Below, one piece after another: positions 26,311 to 35,204 of a stretch of 64,000 nt of DNA; position 1 is the stretch's first letter, and every line of letters begins with the position of its first letter. Made by a program: the position numbers and the translations under genes. This DNA is from Pseudoalteromonas amylolytica. Its GTDB lineage: Bacteria; Pseudomonadota; Gammaproteobacteria; Enterobacterales; Alteromonadaceae. A model generated the notes under the pieces. That model saw nothing but the letters and a program-made list of their open reading frames with translations, was not told where the DNA came from and made no database searches. The stretch lies in NCBI RefSeq assembly GCF_001854605.1, contig NZ_MKJU01000035.1, positions 182,409 to 246,408 of the forward strand, written 5' to 3'.

Positions 26311-28797
26311 ATGAAGCGTTTGCTTATTGGCTTAGTGATTTTTGTAATGGCACCAATTTCAGGTGCCTTTGCACAGCAACAAGGGTACCAAGTACCTTCC
26401 CCCGCGTTGGCAAAATTAGTGGATGCAAAACTGCTGCCCAGCAGTTTTTTGAGCCACGACGGTAAATGGTTGGCACTGTTAGAACGAAAACGGGTTCTGA
26501 CATTGGACGAACTCACGCTATCAGAAAAGGCATTGGCGGGCATTAAGTTTAATCCAAAAACTTTTATGCGAGACTCTCGTCGCACTTACTTATCATTAGA
26601 ATTCAAGCATGTTGATACAGGCTCAGTGATACGCCCTCAGGGGATCCCAGCGGATGCAGTATTACGCTCGCCTCAGTGGTCGTCTGATAGTCGCTATCTA
26701 AGTTTTATTGTTGAGCAAGACGCCAGTGCCACTTTGTGGGTCTATGACATTAAAGAGCGAGAGGCGCGTCAGCTTAGTGAGTCAACGCTCAATGGCGTGG
26801 TTACAGCAACGCCGTATTATTGGCTACCAGATGGGTCTGCAATTGTGGTTAATTTTGCGGTTAACCATGGTCAACCAACGCTTAAGCCAAAAGCGCAGTC
26901 TATAGTACCTATCGTCCAGCAAAGCAGTGGCGAAAAGGCCCCTGCTAGAACTTATCAAAACCTTTTGAAAACACCATTCGATGAGGCGCAATTTAAATTT
27001 TACGCCCAAGGACAGTTGGCAAAAGTGCCATTGAATGGACCCGTTAGGGGCATTGGTAAACCTACCTTGGTAAAATCGTTTTCAGCATCACCGGATTCCA
27101 CCAGTCTGATAGTGGGCATGATCGACGAGCCATTTTCTTATCAGGTGCCTTACCAGCGCTTTGCCAGCGTTTGGCAAGTTTGGGGCATGACAGGTTATCC
27201 TTTGTATGAGCTTGCCAGACAGCCTTTAGCAGAGAATATTCCCAAGGGTTTTGATAGTGTGCGCACAGGTCCTCGGGAGTTTCAGTGGCGAGCCGACCAA
27301 GGGGCAACTGTGGTATGGGCCGAGGCACAAGATGGCGGTAATATGAAACAAGATGTCCCCCATCATGACTATCTATACACAATCAGCGCACCGTTTAAAC
27401 GTGAGCCAGAGCTGCTGGCCAAAGTTGAGCGTCGTTTTTATGCTATCGAATGGGCAGACGATGAGGTCGCGTTACTCAGTGAATGGCGTTTTAGCGACCG
27501 CAGTGTACGCACCTCGGTAATCGCACCAAGAGCAGCCGATCAAAACCGCGTAGTATTCTCTGAGCGTAGTTATAATGATGCTTATAAAGATCCTGGTCAG
27601 TTTGTGTATACGCGCAGCGATCTAGGCTCGAAGGTGTTAAAGCTCATTGGTGGGCGTTATCTATTTTTACATGGTGATGGCGCATCAAAGTCGGGTAATC
27701 AACCTTTCTTGGACCGCTATGATGTAAAAACGAATAGCGCTACGCGTATCTGGCAATCGCAAGCACCATATTATGAACGCGTAAAAGGTCTACTGGATGA
27801 TGAAGGAATGCGATTTGTCACCGTTAGAGAGTCAAAAACAGAGCAGCCTAACTTTTTCATTCGGGATTTAAACTTTGATACCTTAACGCAAATGACTCGC
27901 TACGAACATCCGTATCCTGAGTTCAATGGTGTTACTAAAGAGCAAGTAAAATACACCCGAGATGATGGCGTTGAGTTAACTGGTAACCTTTATTTGCCCG
28001 CTAACTATGATGTCACACAAGGGCCACTGCCTGTGTTAATGTGGGCTTACCCACTGGAATACAAAGACAAGAGTGTGGCTTCACAGGTGCGTGAATCACC
28101 TTATGAATTTCCATATTTTGGTTACTGGGGCCCGATGCCTTATTTAGCCAAGGGTATCGCCGTTTTTGATGACCCTAAAATGCCTATCGTGGGTGAGGGG
28201 GAAGCGCTACCTAATGATAGTTTTAGAAAGCAGCTAGTCGCCAGTGCCAAAGCAGCAGTAGATACGCTGGTGGACAAAGGCGTGGCTGATAAAGATAAAA
28301 TTGCTATTGCCGGTCATTCTTATGGTGCCTTCATGGTGGCAAACCTCCTTGCACATTCTGATTTGTTTGTCGCGGGTATTGCTCGTAGTGGAGCATACAA
28401 TCGCAGCCTCACACCGTTTGGTTTTCAAGGTGAGGAACGTGACTTTTGGGAAGCACAAGATGTATATGCCAGTATGTCGCCGTTTTTTCATGCAGAGAAA
28501 ATTAACGAACCTATGTTGATGATCCACGGTGATAAAGATCCTAATTCTGGCACCTTTCCTATGCAGTCAGAGCGTATGTATGCGGCGCTCAAAGGGTTAG
28601 GTAAACAAGCGCGTTTGGTAATGTTGCCCAATGAAGGGCACGGTTATCGCGCACGTGAAAGTATTTTGCATGTACTTTGGGAGCAAGAGCAATGGTTAGA
28701 CAGCTATCTTTTCTCAGAGGCCACGGTAGAAGGCAGTAATGACGGTGAACAGCAACACAGTGACAATGCTGTTTCACAAAGTACACAAAGCGACTAA
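26311..28797 (+). CDS. Secreted S9-family (prolyl-oligopeptidase-like) serine peptidase
   Basis: The 828-residue protein has a signal peptide (MKRLLIGLVIFVMAPISGAFA), a beta-propeller region at about residues 40-540 and a C-terminal alpha/beta-hydrolase peptidase domain. The triad is S670 (GHSYGAF), D743 (HGDKDPNSG) and H777 (NEGHGY). The GDKDPNSG and EGHGYRARES wording resembles the glutamyl endopeptidase-like S9D group more than dipeptidyl peptidase IV. The propeller should admit only short peptides. It is first in a possible run of three genes with a small membrane protein and an S41 peptidase, and it is divergent from a LacI regulator. A low-complexity tail (after residue 805) follows the catalytic domain. 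Confidence 0.9.
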   Translation: MKRLLIGLVIFVMAPISGAFAQQQGYQVPSPALAKLVDAKLLPSSFLSHDGKWLALLERKRVLTLDELTLSEKALAGIKFNPKTFMRDSRRTYLSLEFKHVDTGSVIRPQGIPADAVLRSPQWSSDSRYLSFIVEQDASATLWVYDIKEREARQLSESTLNGVVTATPYYWLPDGSAIVVNFAVNHGQPTLKPKAQSIVPIVQQSSGEKAPARTYQNLLKTPFDEAQFKFYAQGQLAKVPLNGPVRGIGKPTLVKSFSASPDSTSLIVGMIDEPFSYQVPYQRFASVWQVWGMTGYPLYELARQPLAENIPKGFDSVRTGPREFQWRADQGATVVWAEAQDGGNMKQDVPHHDYLYTISAPFKREPELLAKVERRFYAIEWADDEVALLSEWRFSDRSVRTSVIAPRAADQNRVVFSERSYNDAYKDPGQFVYTRSDLGSKVLKLIGGRYLFLHGDGASKSGNQPFLDRYDVKTNSATRIWQSQAPYYERVKGLLDDEGMRFVTVRESKTEQPNFFIRDLNFDTLTQMTRYEHPYPEFNGVTKEQVKYTRDDGVELTGNLYLPANYDVTQGPLPVLMWAYPLEYKDKSVASQVRESPYEFPYFGYWGPMPYLAKGIAVFDDPKMPIVGEGEALPNDSFRKQLVASAKAAVDTLVDKGVADKDKIAIAGHSYGAFMVANLLAHSDLFVAGIARSGAYNRSLTPFGFQGEERDFWEAQDVYASMSPFFHAEKINEPMLMIHGDKDPNSGTFPMQSERMYAALKGLGKQARLVMLPNEGHGYRARESILHVLWEQEQWLDSYLFSEATVEGSNDGEQQHSDNAVSQSTQSD

Positions 28798-28813
28798 GCA
28801 GCGTGAGTAATTA

Positions 28814-29233
28814 ATGAATATCAAGCAGCTAATTCAAAACTCATTCACAGTGTTGGCGATTGCGTCAGCACTGTTAATGTGTGGTTGGCTGCTTGCACCA
28901 AATGGCGTCGAGAGTGGTGAGCCGAAAATAACGGCCCAAGGGCAGGGAAGCACAGTAACTGCCTTTGTAAAAATGGATGACACAAGCCAAGCTCAACCTA
29001 GAGCTTTGAGTCAGGCACAGCAATTTTTGCATGCAAAGCAAAGTATGCCACCCGCAATTTTGTTGTTTGTTTTTGCTTTGTTATGCGTCAGTTGTATACC
29101 GTATCTAGCTGCATTATTTTTATCTTTAATTCCTTGGTATTGTCGTAATCAATCACTCGCCAAGCTGCGGTTTTCACTGTGGCGTGATAACAACATACTC
29201 AAAAGACACACCAGCCATTCATTGACTCTTTAA
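28814..29233 (+). CDS. Small two-helix membrane protein of unknown function
   Basis: The 139-residue protein has two hydrophobic segments: residues about 10-29 near the N-terminus and about 79-106, followed by a basic C-terminal tail (KLRFSLWRDNNILKRH). The region between is hydrophilic and low in structure, probably periplasmic. It begins 16 bases after the S9 peptidase stop on the same strand, so co-transcription is likely. No family was recognised. Confidence 0.6.
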   Translation: MNIKQLIQNSFTVLAIASALLMCGWLLAPNGVESGEPKITAQGQGSTVTAFVKMDDTSQAQPRALSQAQQFLHAKQSMPPAILLFVFALLCVSCIPYLAALFLSLIPWYCRNQSLAKLRFSLWRDNNILKRHTSHSLTL

Positions 29234-29277
29234 TTTGTAATTTAACTTTTGAACTAAATACAAATTAAAGGAAAATC

Positions 29278-30249
29278 ATGAATAAACAAACCAACCCGTT
29301 TAACCACCTGCTGGGCGCTATTTGCTTGGTAATGTGTCTATTTAGCAACGCAGAAACAAGTGTTGAAGTACCGATAAGCGCAGAGCAACGCCTTGAAACG
29401 CTTCAGCTGATCAGCAATCAAATCGAGCAAGGCTATGTGTTGCCCAAGGTCGCAAATCAGGTTGCCTCAGCATTGCTTGAGTTAACGGAGCAAGGTCGCT
29501 TCGACCATATTGAAACCCGTCAGCAGTTTATTGCTGAGATAGACCAACAGCTACGTGACTTGAGCAATGATGGCCACCTTGGCCTTGTGCCAATGCGCAC
29601 AGACAAAGTGGTTACGCATATTTTGCAAGAGTCAGATGAAAAGCGTAACAATAACTTCGCGTTTGAGCAGGCCAAGGTATTAAGTGGCAATGTTGGATAT
29701 TTAAAGTTCAACAAACTACACCCAGACGAGCGCGCCATGGAAGTCGCAACTTACGCACTTAACTTTTTAAGTCATACCTCACACTTGGTGATTGATTTAA
29801 GAGAGTGTGGTGGTGGGTCGATGGAGCTTGTGAGGCATTTGATCAGTCATTTTGTCAAAGATAAGACACATCTTTGGGATATCTTCTCAAGAGATGGCTT
29901 TAGCTATAGCGTTGAAAGCTATGCCGTTGTGGCCCAAGCACGCTTACAATCTATGCCAATTACTATCCTAACAAGTCGTAATGTGATCAGTGCCGCAGAG
30001 TTTTTTACCTATACATTGAAACATTTAGGTAGGGCTCAAGTTGTTGGCGAGCAAACAGCAGGGCTGGCACATGCCACAGGGGTTAGACAAATCAATGATT
30101 GGCTGGTTTTGAGGTTGCCACTTATGCGCCCGGTTAACCCAACAACACTTGGAAATTGGGAGCAGGTAGGTATTAAACCTGATATTGAAGTACCACAAGC
30201 CCAAGCGTTGGTAAGCGCACTTGCAAAAATGCAACCTACCAAACAATAG
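29278..30249 (+). CDS. S41-family (tail-specific protease-like) secreted peptidase
   Basis: The 323-residue protein has a signal peptide (cut near FSNAET), an N-terminal helical cap typical of S41 enzymes (residues about 35-100, with SNDGHLGLVP) and a catalytic core with LVIDLRECGGG and the nucleophile S238 in NVISAAEFF. The GEQTAG motif that follows is conserved in the interphotoreceptor-retinoid-binding-protein branch. No PDZ domain is evident, unlike CtpA/Prc. An AAGGA ribosome site precedes the ATG. A 9-base AT-rich inverted repeat (29231-29239 and 29259-29267) lies just upstream and may separate expression from the S9 gene. Confidence 0.85.
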   Translation: MNKQTNPFNHLLGAICLVMCLFSNAETSVEVPISAEQRLETLQLISNQIEQGYVLPKVANQVASALLELTEQGRFDHIETRQQFIAEIDQQLRDLSNDGHLGLVPMRTDKVVTHILQESDEKRNNNFAFEQAKVLSGNVGYLKFNKLHPDERAMEVATYALNFLSHTSHLVIDLRECGGGSMELVRHLISHFVKDKTHLWDIFSRDGFSYSVESYAVVAQARLQSMPITILTSRNVISAAEFFTYTLKHLGRAQVVGEQTAGLAHATGVRQINDWLVLRLPLMRPVNPTTLGNWEQVGIKPDIEVPQAQALVSALAKMQPTKQ

Positions 30250-30317
30250 GGATGTGCCGTCACGGGGTAACTGTGTGACGGCCACCAATCCTCACGCTTG
30301 TTGAGGGGGCCGTTTGT

Positions 30318-30346
30318 TGTTATGTTTAGCCAAACCAAACATAACA
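30318..30346. repeat. Perfect 10-base inverted repeat upstream of a hypothetical gene
   Basis: TGTTATGTTT (30318-30327) pairs with AAACATAACA (30337-30346) around a 9-base loop. There is no U-tract. It stands 15 bases before the start of the next gene, so it could be a regulator site or leader hairpin. Confidence 0.5.
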
Positions 30347-30361
30347 GGGCGATGATTATAA

Positions 30362-31018
30362 ATGGAGCAGATACCGAGTGAACGCTTTGAGTTTAACCTG
30401 AGCGAACTGTCGTTAGAAGTCTTTGATAAACACACTCAGCACTTGTACCCGCCCATATTGTTACCAAGTGCGCTGCGCTGTGCACTGGTGCATCCAACCA
30501 AGCCATGGTTATTTACGCTCTGTTTAGGTGATATAGGCATTAATGTGTGGCACTTAGAAACAGCCGCGCACTTGTTCACAATAGAAGGTATGGAAAGTCC
30601 TGCTGAGTTTATTATGTCTAACAGTGGGCGTTTCATCGTCATACGCTCACACTGGAATGCCATTTCAAGTTCTGGTGATTGCTTTTATCTGATTGATTTG
30701 CAAGGAAATATAAACAAACATTATACGTTGGTAGAACTTGTAGTTGAGTATCCCTATGAATTTGATCCCAAAGTATATTTTAGTGATACAGAGCAATATC
30801 TGTACTTGATTTGGGACGACGAATTTGAAGATATCAACGATGTGTTCAGCATGCGCTTCGAAATACACAATGATGAAGGCTTGCAACTGGTTAAGGGCGA
30901 GCAAACTCACCAGAGAGTGCCACAGCAGCCTTACCACCCTGATTACTACCCGTTTGACCTAACTGATAATCTAAGCGAGTTGGCGATACTAAAATATGGT
31001 CAACATTTTGAGGGCTGA
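30362..31018 (+). CDS. Hypothetical protein, beta-propeller-like
   Basis: The 218-residue soluble protein has no signal peptide. Short strands such as WLFTLCLGDIGINVWHLETA and RFIVIRSHW look like WD40-type blades (a strand ending in V-W followed by a turn), but fewer than three such units are visible, so a full propeller is not supported. The C-terminus is acidic. No family was recognised. It is convergent with the EamA transporter gene, four bases apart. Confidence 0.55.
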   Translation: MEQIPSERFEFNLSELSLEVFDKHTQHLYPPILLPSALRCALVHPTKPWLFTLCLGDIGINVWHLETAAHLFTIEGMESPAEFIMSNSGRFIVIRSHWNAISSSGDCFYLIDLQGNINKHYTLVELVVEYPYEFDPKVYFSDTEQYLYLIWDDEFEDINDVFSMRFEIHNDEGLQLVKGEQTHQRVPQQPYHPDYYPFDLTDNLSELAILKYGQHFEG

Positions 31019-31022
31019 ATTT

Positions 31023-31880
31023 TTAGCTGTGTGCTTTGTTACTCGAAAGAGAACTGCCAACCGATGCGGTGATCACCATCAAAATAGCCAGCCATTGCCA
31101 AATACTAAGCAGTTCACCGAGAATGATAAGACCTGCCAAGGCGGCAATGGCAGGTTCTAAGCTCATCATGATACTGAAACCTTGAGCAGGCATGTTACGC
31201 AATGAAACCATCTCCAAGCTGTATGGAAGTGCGCTCGAAAGCAAACCTATCATGATCCCAAGAGGGATCAACTCCCAATTTAGAAGCGCAGCTCCTTGCG
31301 ATGCGACGCCCAGTGGCACCACAGCAATCGCTGCCACTGTCATGCCCAAAGCAACAGTTGCGCCACCAGAGCCTTGGTTGCCTGTTTTTTTACCAAAGAG
31401 AATATAGCCGGCCCAACATGCTCCAGCAATAAGGGCTAGTAGCACTCCGATGGGATCTAATCCGTCAGCACTACTCATATCCGGTAGTAGCAGTAAGATC
31501 CCCAATAAAGCGAATAAAACCCATAAATAATCTCGTTTGCGCCTTGAGGCAAATAAAGCAACCGCTAAGGGACCTGTGAACTCTAATGCAACACCAATAC
31601 CCAGTGGAATCCGCTCTATCGCGTAGTAAAAGGTAATATTCATACCGCCAAGACACAAGCCATAGATCAAGATGGGCTTTTTATTGGCGGGAATAACGCG
31701 CCAAGGCCGAAACACGAGACATAAAATGAGTGCAGAGAAACCCAAACGATAGGCAGTTGTACCCTCAGGGCCAACAAAAGGAAATAATTGTTTAGCAATC
31801 GAAGCGCCTGATTGAATGGTTGTCATTGCAATCAGTAAACACAATACAGCAAACAAAAAGTCTCGATTGGTTAGTTTCAT
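31023..31880 (-). CDS. EamA-family transporter, RhtA-like
   Basis: The 285-residue protein has ten hydrophobic segments in two repeated EamA halves (GTTAYRLGFSALIL in the first, TVAAIAVVPLG and SMEPAIAALAGLIILGE in the second). The MMSLEPAIAALAG stretch and the order of helices are like the RhtA/YdcZ group that exports threonine, homoserine or other metabolites. Substrate is unknown. No operon partner. Confidence 0.85.
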   Translation of the reverse strand: MKLTNRDFLFAVLCLLIAMTTIQSGASIAKQLFPFVGPEGTTAYRLGFSALILCLVFRPWRVIPANKKPILIYGLCLGGMNITFYYAIERIPLGIGVALEFTGPLAVALFASRRKRDYLWVLFALLGILLLLPDMSSADGLDPIGVLLALIAGACWAGYILFGKKTGNQGSGGATVALGMTVAAIAVVPLGVASQGAALLNWELIPLGIMIGLLSSALPYSLEMVSLRNMPAQGFSIMMSLEPAIAALAGLIILGELLSIWQWLAILMVITASVGSSLSSNKAHS

Positions 31881-32099
31881 TTAGGATGGTTCTCTATCAC
31901 ACTCATTTTTTGCAAGACGCCTAGTCTAAAGGGCTTGCACCGGTGCAGCAAGGCTTTTGTATACATTATTCAGTGGGTTTACGGCCAAGCATCCCTTCAT
32001 TTACATTAGATAACTTTATTGCGATTTTCTAGTTACTAATGTTTCTAGTTCGGGTTTACAAAAATGGCCGTTTGCACTTTTCAGTACACGCCGTGTGCA

Positions 32100-32891
32100 T
32101 TAGCTATGGTAGGTGGCTAAAAAATCTTGCCAATGCTGTTGATGTGTCAACATGGTGCGGTGTTTTTTAGAGTTTTTATGTGCTTGCGCATCTGCTTCGC
32201 TGTGAAAGGGGCCAGCTCGACAAAAACTACAATGGTTGTCTTGCAAATAACGGGGAATATAGAGTTGCTCTTGTAATGTTGGGTTGGCCTTGGTCGAAAA
32301 CACATAGGTTATGCCGCTGGTATCTTTAACATGCTTGTCTCGGTCTACATTACGGATTTTATAGCCTGGAAACTGAGTGATGTCGAAAGGGTGCTGACCT
32401 AAATAGCTCATCTTGCTATTAACACATAATGACCCTTCCAAGTCCCACTCACAGTAGGGTTTGACATCTTTTGAAGTGATGTAGCACAGCATTGGCCCCT
32501 GTGGGTCTAACGCAAAGCGGTATGCGTTATCAATGAACTGACGCAACAAACCACGATTGAGCGTATTGATTGAATACTGTTGCTGTGCAAATGCCTGTTG
32601 GTCAGCAAATGCGGGAAGTAATGGAAATTGAAAAATCACTAAGTCAAAGCGTGGTTGTGCCAAACGTTGCCAGCTGTTGATACTTGTGACATCAAATTCA
32701 CTCAGATATTGGCTACAGGTTCCACTGATTAAATCTAGCGCATGATCTTGATATTTATTACGAATGGTTTGTTCGTTGTCATAGGTGCTGGCGGTGAGTT
32801 GGCCCGTGCTAAGGCGCGCTTGTAGTGCATGAGAAAAACTTAAGTCGCCGTCTCCTACCGTGAGCACACGCCATTTTGGATCTATAATCAT
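32100..32891 (-). CDS. BMT5-like (DUF2431) Rossmann methyltransferase with a C-terminal C2H2-type zinc finger
   Basis: The 263-residue protein starts with the DUF2431 glycine motif RVLTVGDGDLSFSHAL and continues with a Rossmann fold (LVIFQFPLL, then LRQFIDNAYRFALDPQGPMLCYITSKD). DUF2431 includes yeast Bmt5, which methylates uridine N3 in 25S rRNA. The C-terminus (about residues 220-245) has CSFC, HSEADAQAH and KKH in a C-x2-C-x13-H-x5-H pattern, like the U1-type zinc fingers of eukaryotes that bind double-stranded RNA. An RNA methyltransferase with its own RNA-binding finger is therefore plausible (inference). No operon partner; the GGDEF gene upstream runs in the same direction, 72 bases away. 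Confidence 0.72.
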   Translation of the reverse strand: MIIDPKWRVLTVGDGDLSFSHALQARLSTGQLTASTYDNEQTIRNKYQDHALDLISGTCSQYLSEFDVTSINSWQRLAQPRFDLVIFQFPLLPAFADQQAFAQQQYSINTLNRGLLRQFIDNAYRFALDPQGPMLCYITSKDVKPYCEWDLEGSLCVNSKMSYLGQHPFDITQFPGYKIRNVDRDKHVKDTSGITYVFSTKANPTLQEQLYIPRYLQDNHCSFCRAGPFHSEADAQAHKNSKKHRTMLTHQQHWQDFLATYHS

Positions 32892-32963
32892 AAAAACTAC
32901 ATCATAATAAAAACAGAGGCGAGTATAACATCGCTGAAAATGAAAATCTTACCGTGGTTTAGG

Positions 32964-33815
32964 TTAAGTTGGTTTTGCCTGAGCGCTACGAGAGCGGCTA
33001 GACGTTCTAGATTTGTCTTTGTACATTTTGTTGTCTGCCATTTGCAAGATTTTATCTGGTTCTTGATATTTGTCTGTGGCAGCAAAACCAATGCTTACAT
33101 CGACTTGATATTGTTGTAAATCAGGGTTGATAAGGGCTCTAAGCTCTTTGCATTCATCTGGGCTAAGATTACTAAAGGCGACAAACTCATCACCCCCAAG
33201 TCGAAATACGCATTCCTTATCAAACTGCTCAATGAGGGTCAGGGCAAACTTTTTAAGCACCTCATCACCGATATGATGCCCATAAGTATCATTAGCTTGT
33301 TTAAAGTTATCCAAATCAAAATAGTAAAGCCATTGATACTGTTCGCTTAAAGTAGAAAACTGAGTAAAACAGGCTTTGCGATTACCCAGTTGCGTGAGCG
33401 GATCATGATAGGCTTCATGGCGGAGTTTTTCTTCGAGCTGTTTACGGCTTGCTATTTCTAAGTTGAGTTTAGCAATGGTGACCTTTTTGGAAGAAAGTAG
33501 CCGCAACATGCCGTAGCAAACAAGCACAAAGCCGATGCTTTTTAATGAGGTATCTAAGACTAAAACGGGAATGATGGTATGACCGACAAAGTTGTCGAAG
33601 ATATCAAGTAGCAGCCCGAGACAATAAAAAGACCAACCAAAAACCAGTGGTTTACTGTTTAGTTGCTGTGCAACGAGAGTAATGGTCGATGCTGACAAGC
33701 AAAACCACAGTATTTCTTCAACCGCGCTAATATCCACACTTGGTTGTGAAAAAGCCCAAAGCAACAAGGTGGCACCTAACACCCAAATCAGTGTAATAAT
33801 TATTTTTTGCGCCAT
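32964..33815 (-). CDS. Membrane diguanylate cyclase (GGDEF domain)
   Basis: The 283-residue protein has four or five hydrophobic segments (residues about 1-110), a coiled linker (KLNLEIASRKQLEEKLRHEA) and a GGDEF domain (about 125-275). The active-site motif RLGGDEF is intact, with YHDPLTQLGNR at the start of the domain, so it should make cyclic di-GMP from two GTP. An RxxD inhibitory site is not evident. The membrane part is not a named sensor. A Ser/Arg/Lys-rich tail ends the protein. Confidence 0.9.
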   Translation of the reverse strand: MAQKIIITLIWVLGATLLLWAFSQPSVDISAVEEILWFCLSASTITLVAQQLNSKPLVFGWSFYCLGLLLDIFDNFVGHTIIPVLVLDTSLKSIGFVLVCYGMLRLLSSKKVTIAKLNLEIASRKQLEEKLRHEAYHDPLTQLGNRKACFTQFSTLSEQYQWLYYFDLDNFKQANDTYGHHIGDEVLKKFALTLIEQFDKECVFRLGGDEFVAFSNLSPDECKELRALINPDLQQYQVDVSIGFAATDKYQEPDKILQMADNKMYKDKSRTSSRSRSAQAKPT

Positions 33816-33879
33816 TGTTTATCCACATCTTGCCTACATCTAGGCTTTGCAATTTGTCTCTTACAGGTTAGCAGAGTAT

Positions 33880-34305
33880 TTAAACTCTAGTTAGCTCAAT
33901 ACTTTGTGCAATCATAAATAAATGACATACAAATACGACAGACGTCAAAATGTAGCGCATTTTGTGATAATCCTTATGGTACTGCTGCCAAGCTGGCATG
34001 CCACGTTCGAACAACAAGACGATGGGAAAACAAATCGCAAGATATACTAATGTGCTGGTTGCAGAGGCTAGTACCAGTAATGGGAAGGGAACCACAACGA
34101 GTACCGCCATGACGGCATGGGTATAAGATTGCTCACCGGCACGCCATAAGGTGCCCGCCATAAATGCCAAAATTCCCATGCTGTATAAGGTAAATGCTTC
34201 AATTGCGGGTACGGAAGAGCCAAGTAACAAAGGCCAGAATACACAAGCTAAAAAAGGAAGAACGCCGTAGTAGCCCAATTGAATATGATTTAAGAACGGA
34301 TGCAT
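33880..34305 (-). CDS. DUF3429 family small membrane protein
   Basis: The 141-residue protein has about five hydrophobic segments. The N-terminal QLGYYGVLPFLACVFW matches the LGYxGLIPF start of DUF3429, and FMAGTLWRAGE resembles the family's second-helix motif. No function is known for the family. It is 64 bases upstream of the GGDEF gene on the same strand and may be co-transcribed. Confidence 0.72.
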   Translation of the reverse strand: MHPFLNHIQLGYYGVLPFLACVFWPLLLGSSVPAIEAFTLYSMGILAFMAGTLWRAGEQSYTHAVMAVLVVVPFPLLVLASATSTLVYLAICFPIVLLFERGMPAWQQYHKDYHKMRYILTSVVFVCHLFMIAQSIELTRV

Positions 34306-34443
34306 GATTTCCTCAATAATACGATGTTGTAACAGTGAACATGTGCGAGTATACCGCAGCCACGACGATGGTTATAACTTCTATGCAAAACAATCGATAA
34401 AAGATCACTTAGTCATCGTTAAAATAGCCTTCAATCTAAAAAA

Positions 34444-34471
34444 TTGATTAAACCAATTCAAACAATCTATT
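34444..34471 (+). promoter_or_regulatory. Possible sigma-70 promoter of ahpC
   Basis: TTGATT (34444-34449) and TCTATT (34466-34471) are 16 bases apart, each four of six matches to the -35 and -10 consensus. The expected start would be about 90 bases before the ahpC start codon. No convincing OxyR tetrad was found around it. Confidence 0.3.
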
Positions 34472-34570
34472 TTATTTAATTGGTCAACACCTCTATCTTA
34501 GTAATCAAGCAAGGCGGGCTGGCTAACACAGCTCGATATCGACATTAAACAAAACTAAGAGAGTGAAATT

Positions 34571-35140
34571 ATGACTACTTCTTTGATCAATACAAAAATT
34601 CAACCTTTCAATGCAACTGCTTACCACAACGGCGATTTCGTTGATGTGAGCGAAAAGGATCTACTTGGTAAATGGTCAATTGTATTTTTCTACCCAGCGG
34701 ATTTTACCTTTGTGTGTCCAACTGAATTAGGTGACTTAGCCGATTACTATGCGCAGCTACAAGAGATGGGCGTAGAGGTTTACTCAGTATCAACAGACAC
34801 ACACTTCACGCATAAGGCTTGGCATGATGCCTCTGAAACCATCAAAAAAATTCAGTTCCCAATGATTGGCGACCCGACAGGCCGTATTACCCGAAACTTC
34901 GGTGTAATGATTGAAGAAGAAGGTTTGGCACTACGTGGTACGTTTGTGATTAACCCTGAAGGTGAAATCAAAGTGATTGAAACTCACGATTTAGGTATTG
35001 GCCGCAGCGCTAAAGAACTTGTTCGTAAGGTGCAAGCAGCACAATACATTGCCAACCATGATGGTGAAGTATGTCCGGCTTCGTGGCAGCCAGGTGAAGA
35101 AACATTAGCACCTTCACTTGACCTAGTAGGCAAAATCTAA
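34571..35140 (+). CDS. ahpC: Alkyl hydroperoxide reductase subunit C, 2-Cys peroxiredoxin
   Basis: The 189-residue peroxiredoxin reduces hydrogen peroxide, organic peroxides and peroxynitrite. The peroxidatic Cys is C49 (FTFVCPTE), the resolving Cys is C168 (EVCPASW), and the C-terminal extension expected of typical 2-Cys enzymes is present. Length and motifs match Escherichia coli AhpC closely. It is reduced by AhpF, encoded 64 bases downstream. A terminator hairpin between the two genes would make ahpC more abundant than ahpF, as suits the enzyme ratio in cells. Confidence 0.97.
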   Translation: MTTSLINTKIQPFNATAYHNGDFVDVSEKDLLGKWSIVFFYPADFTFVCPTELGDLADYYAQLQEMGVEVYSVSTDTHFTHKAWHDASETIKKIQFPMIGDPTGRITRNFGVMIEEEGLALRGTFVINPEGEIKVIETHDLGIGRSAKELVRKVQAAQYIANHDGEVCPASWQPGEETLAPSLDLVGKI

Positions 35141-35153
35141 ATCAGACTCAAAC

Positions 35154-35180
35154 GGGGTGGTGCACCCACCCCATTTTTTT
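35154..35180 (+). terminator. Intercistronic terminator/attenuator between ahpC and ahpF
   Basis: A 7-base GC-only-but-one stem (GGGGTGG at 35154-35160, CCACCCC at 35166-35172) with a 5-base loop is followed by A and seven Ts. It is complete as an intrinsic terminator and lies 13 bases after the ahpC stop, so most transcripts should end here and read-through would supply ahpF. Confidence 0.85.
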
Positions 35181-35204
35181 CAATTGCTGTGAGGATGACC
35201 GAGC

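Noticed and set aside
26133..26585. 150-codon minus-strand frame upstream of the LacI gene
   Set aside because: Mostly opposite the S9 signal peptide and N-terminus, which are convincing; no ribosome site.
34380..34570. OxyR binding site upstream of ahpC
   Set aside because: An ATAG and partial CTAT-like strings occur but the four motifs with 7-base spacing are not all present.
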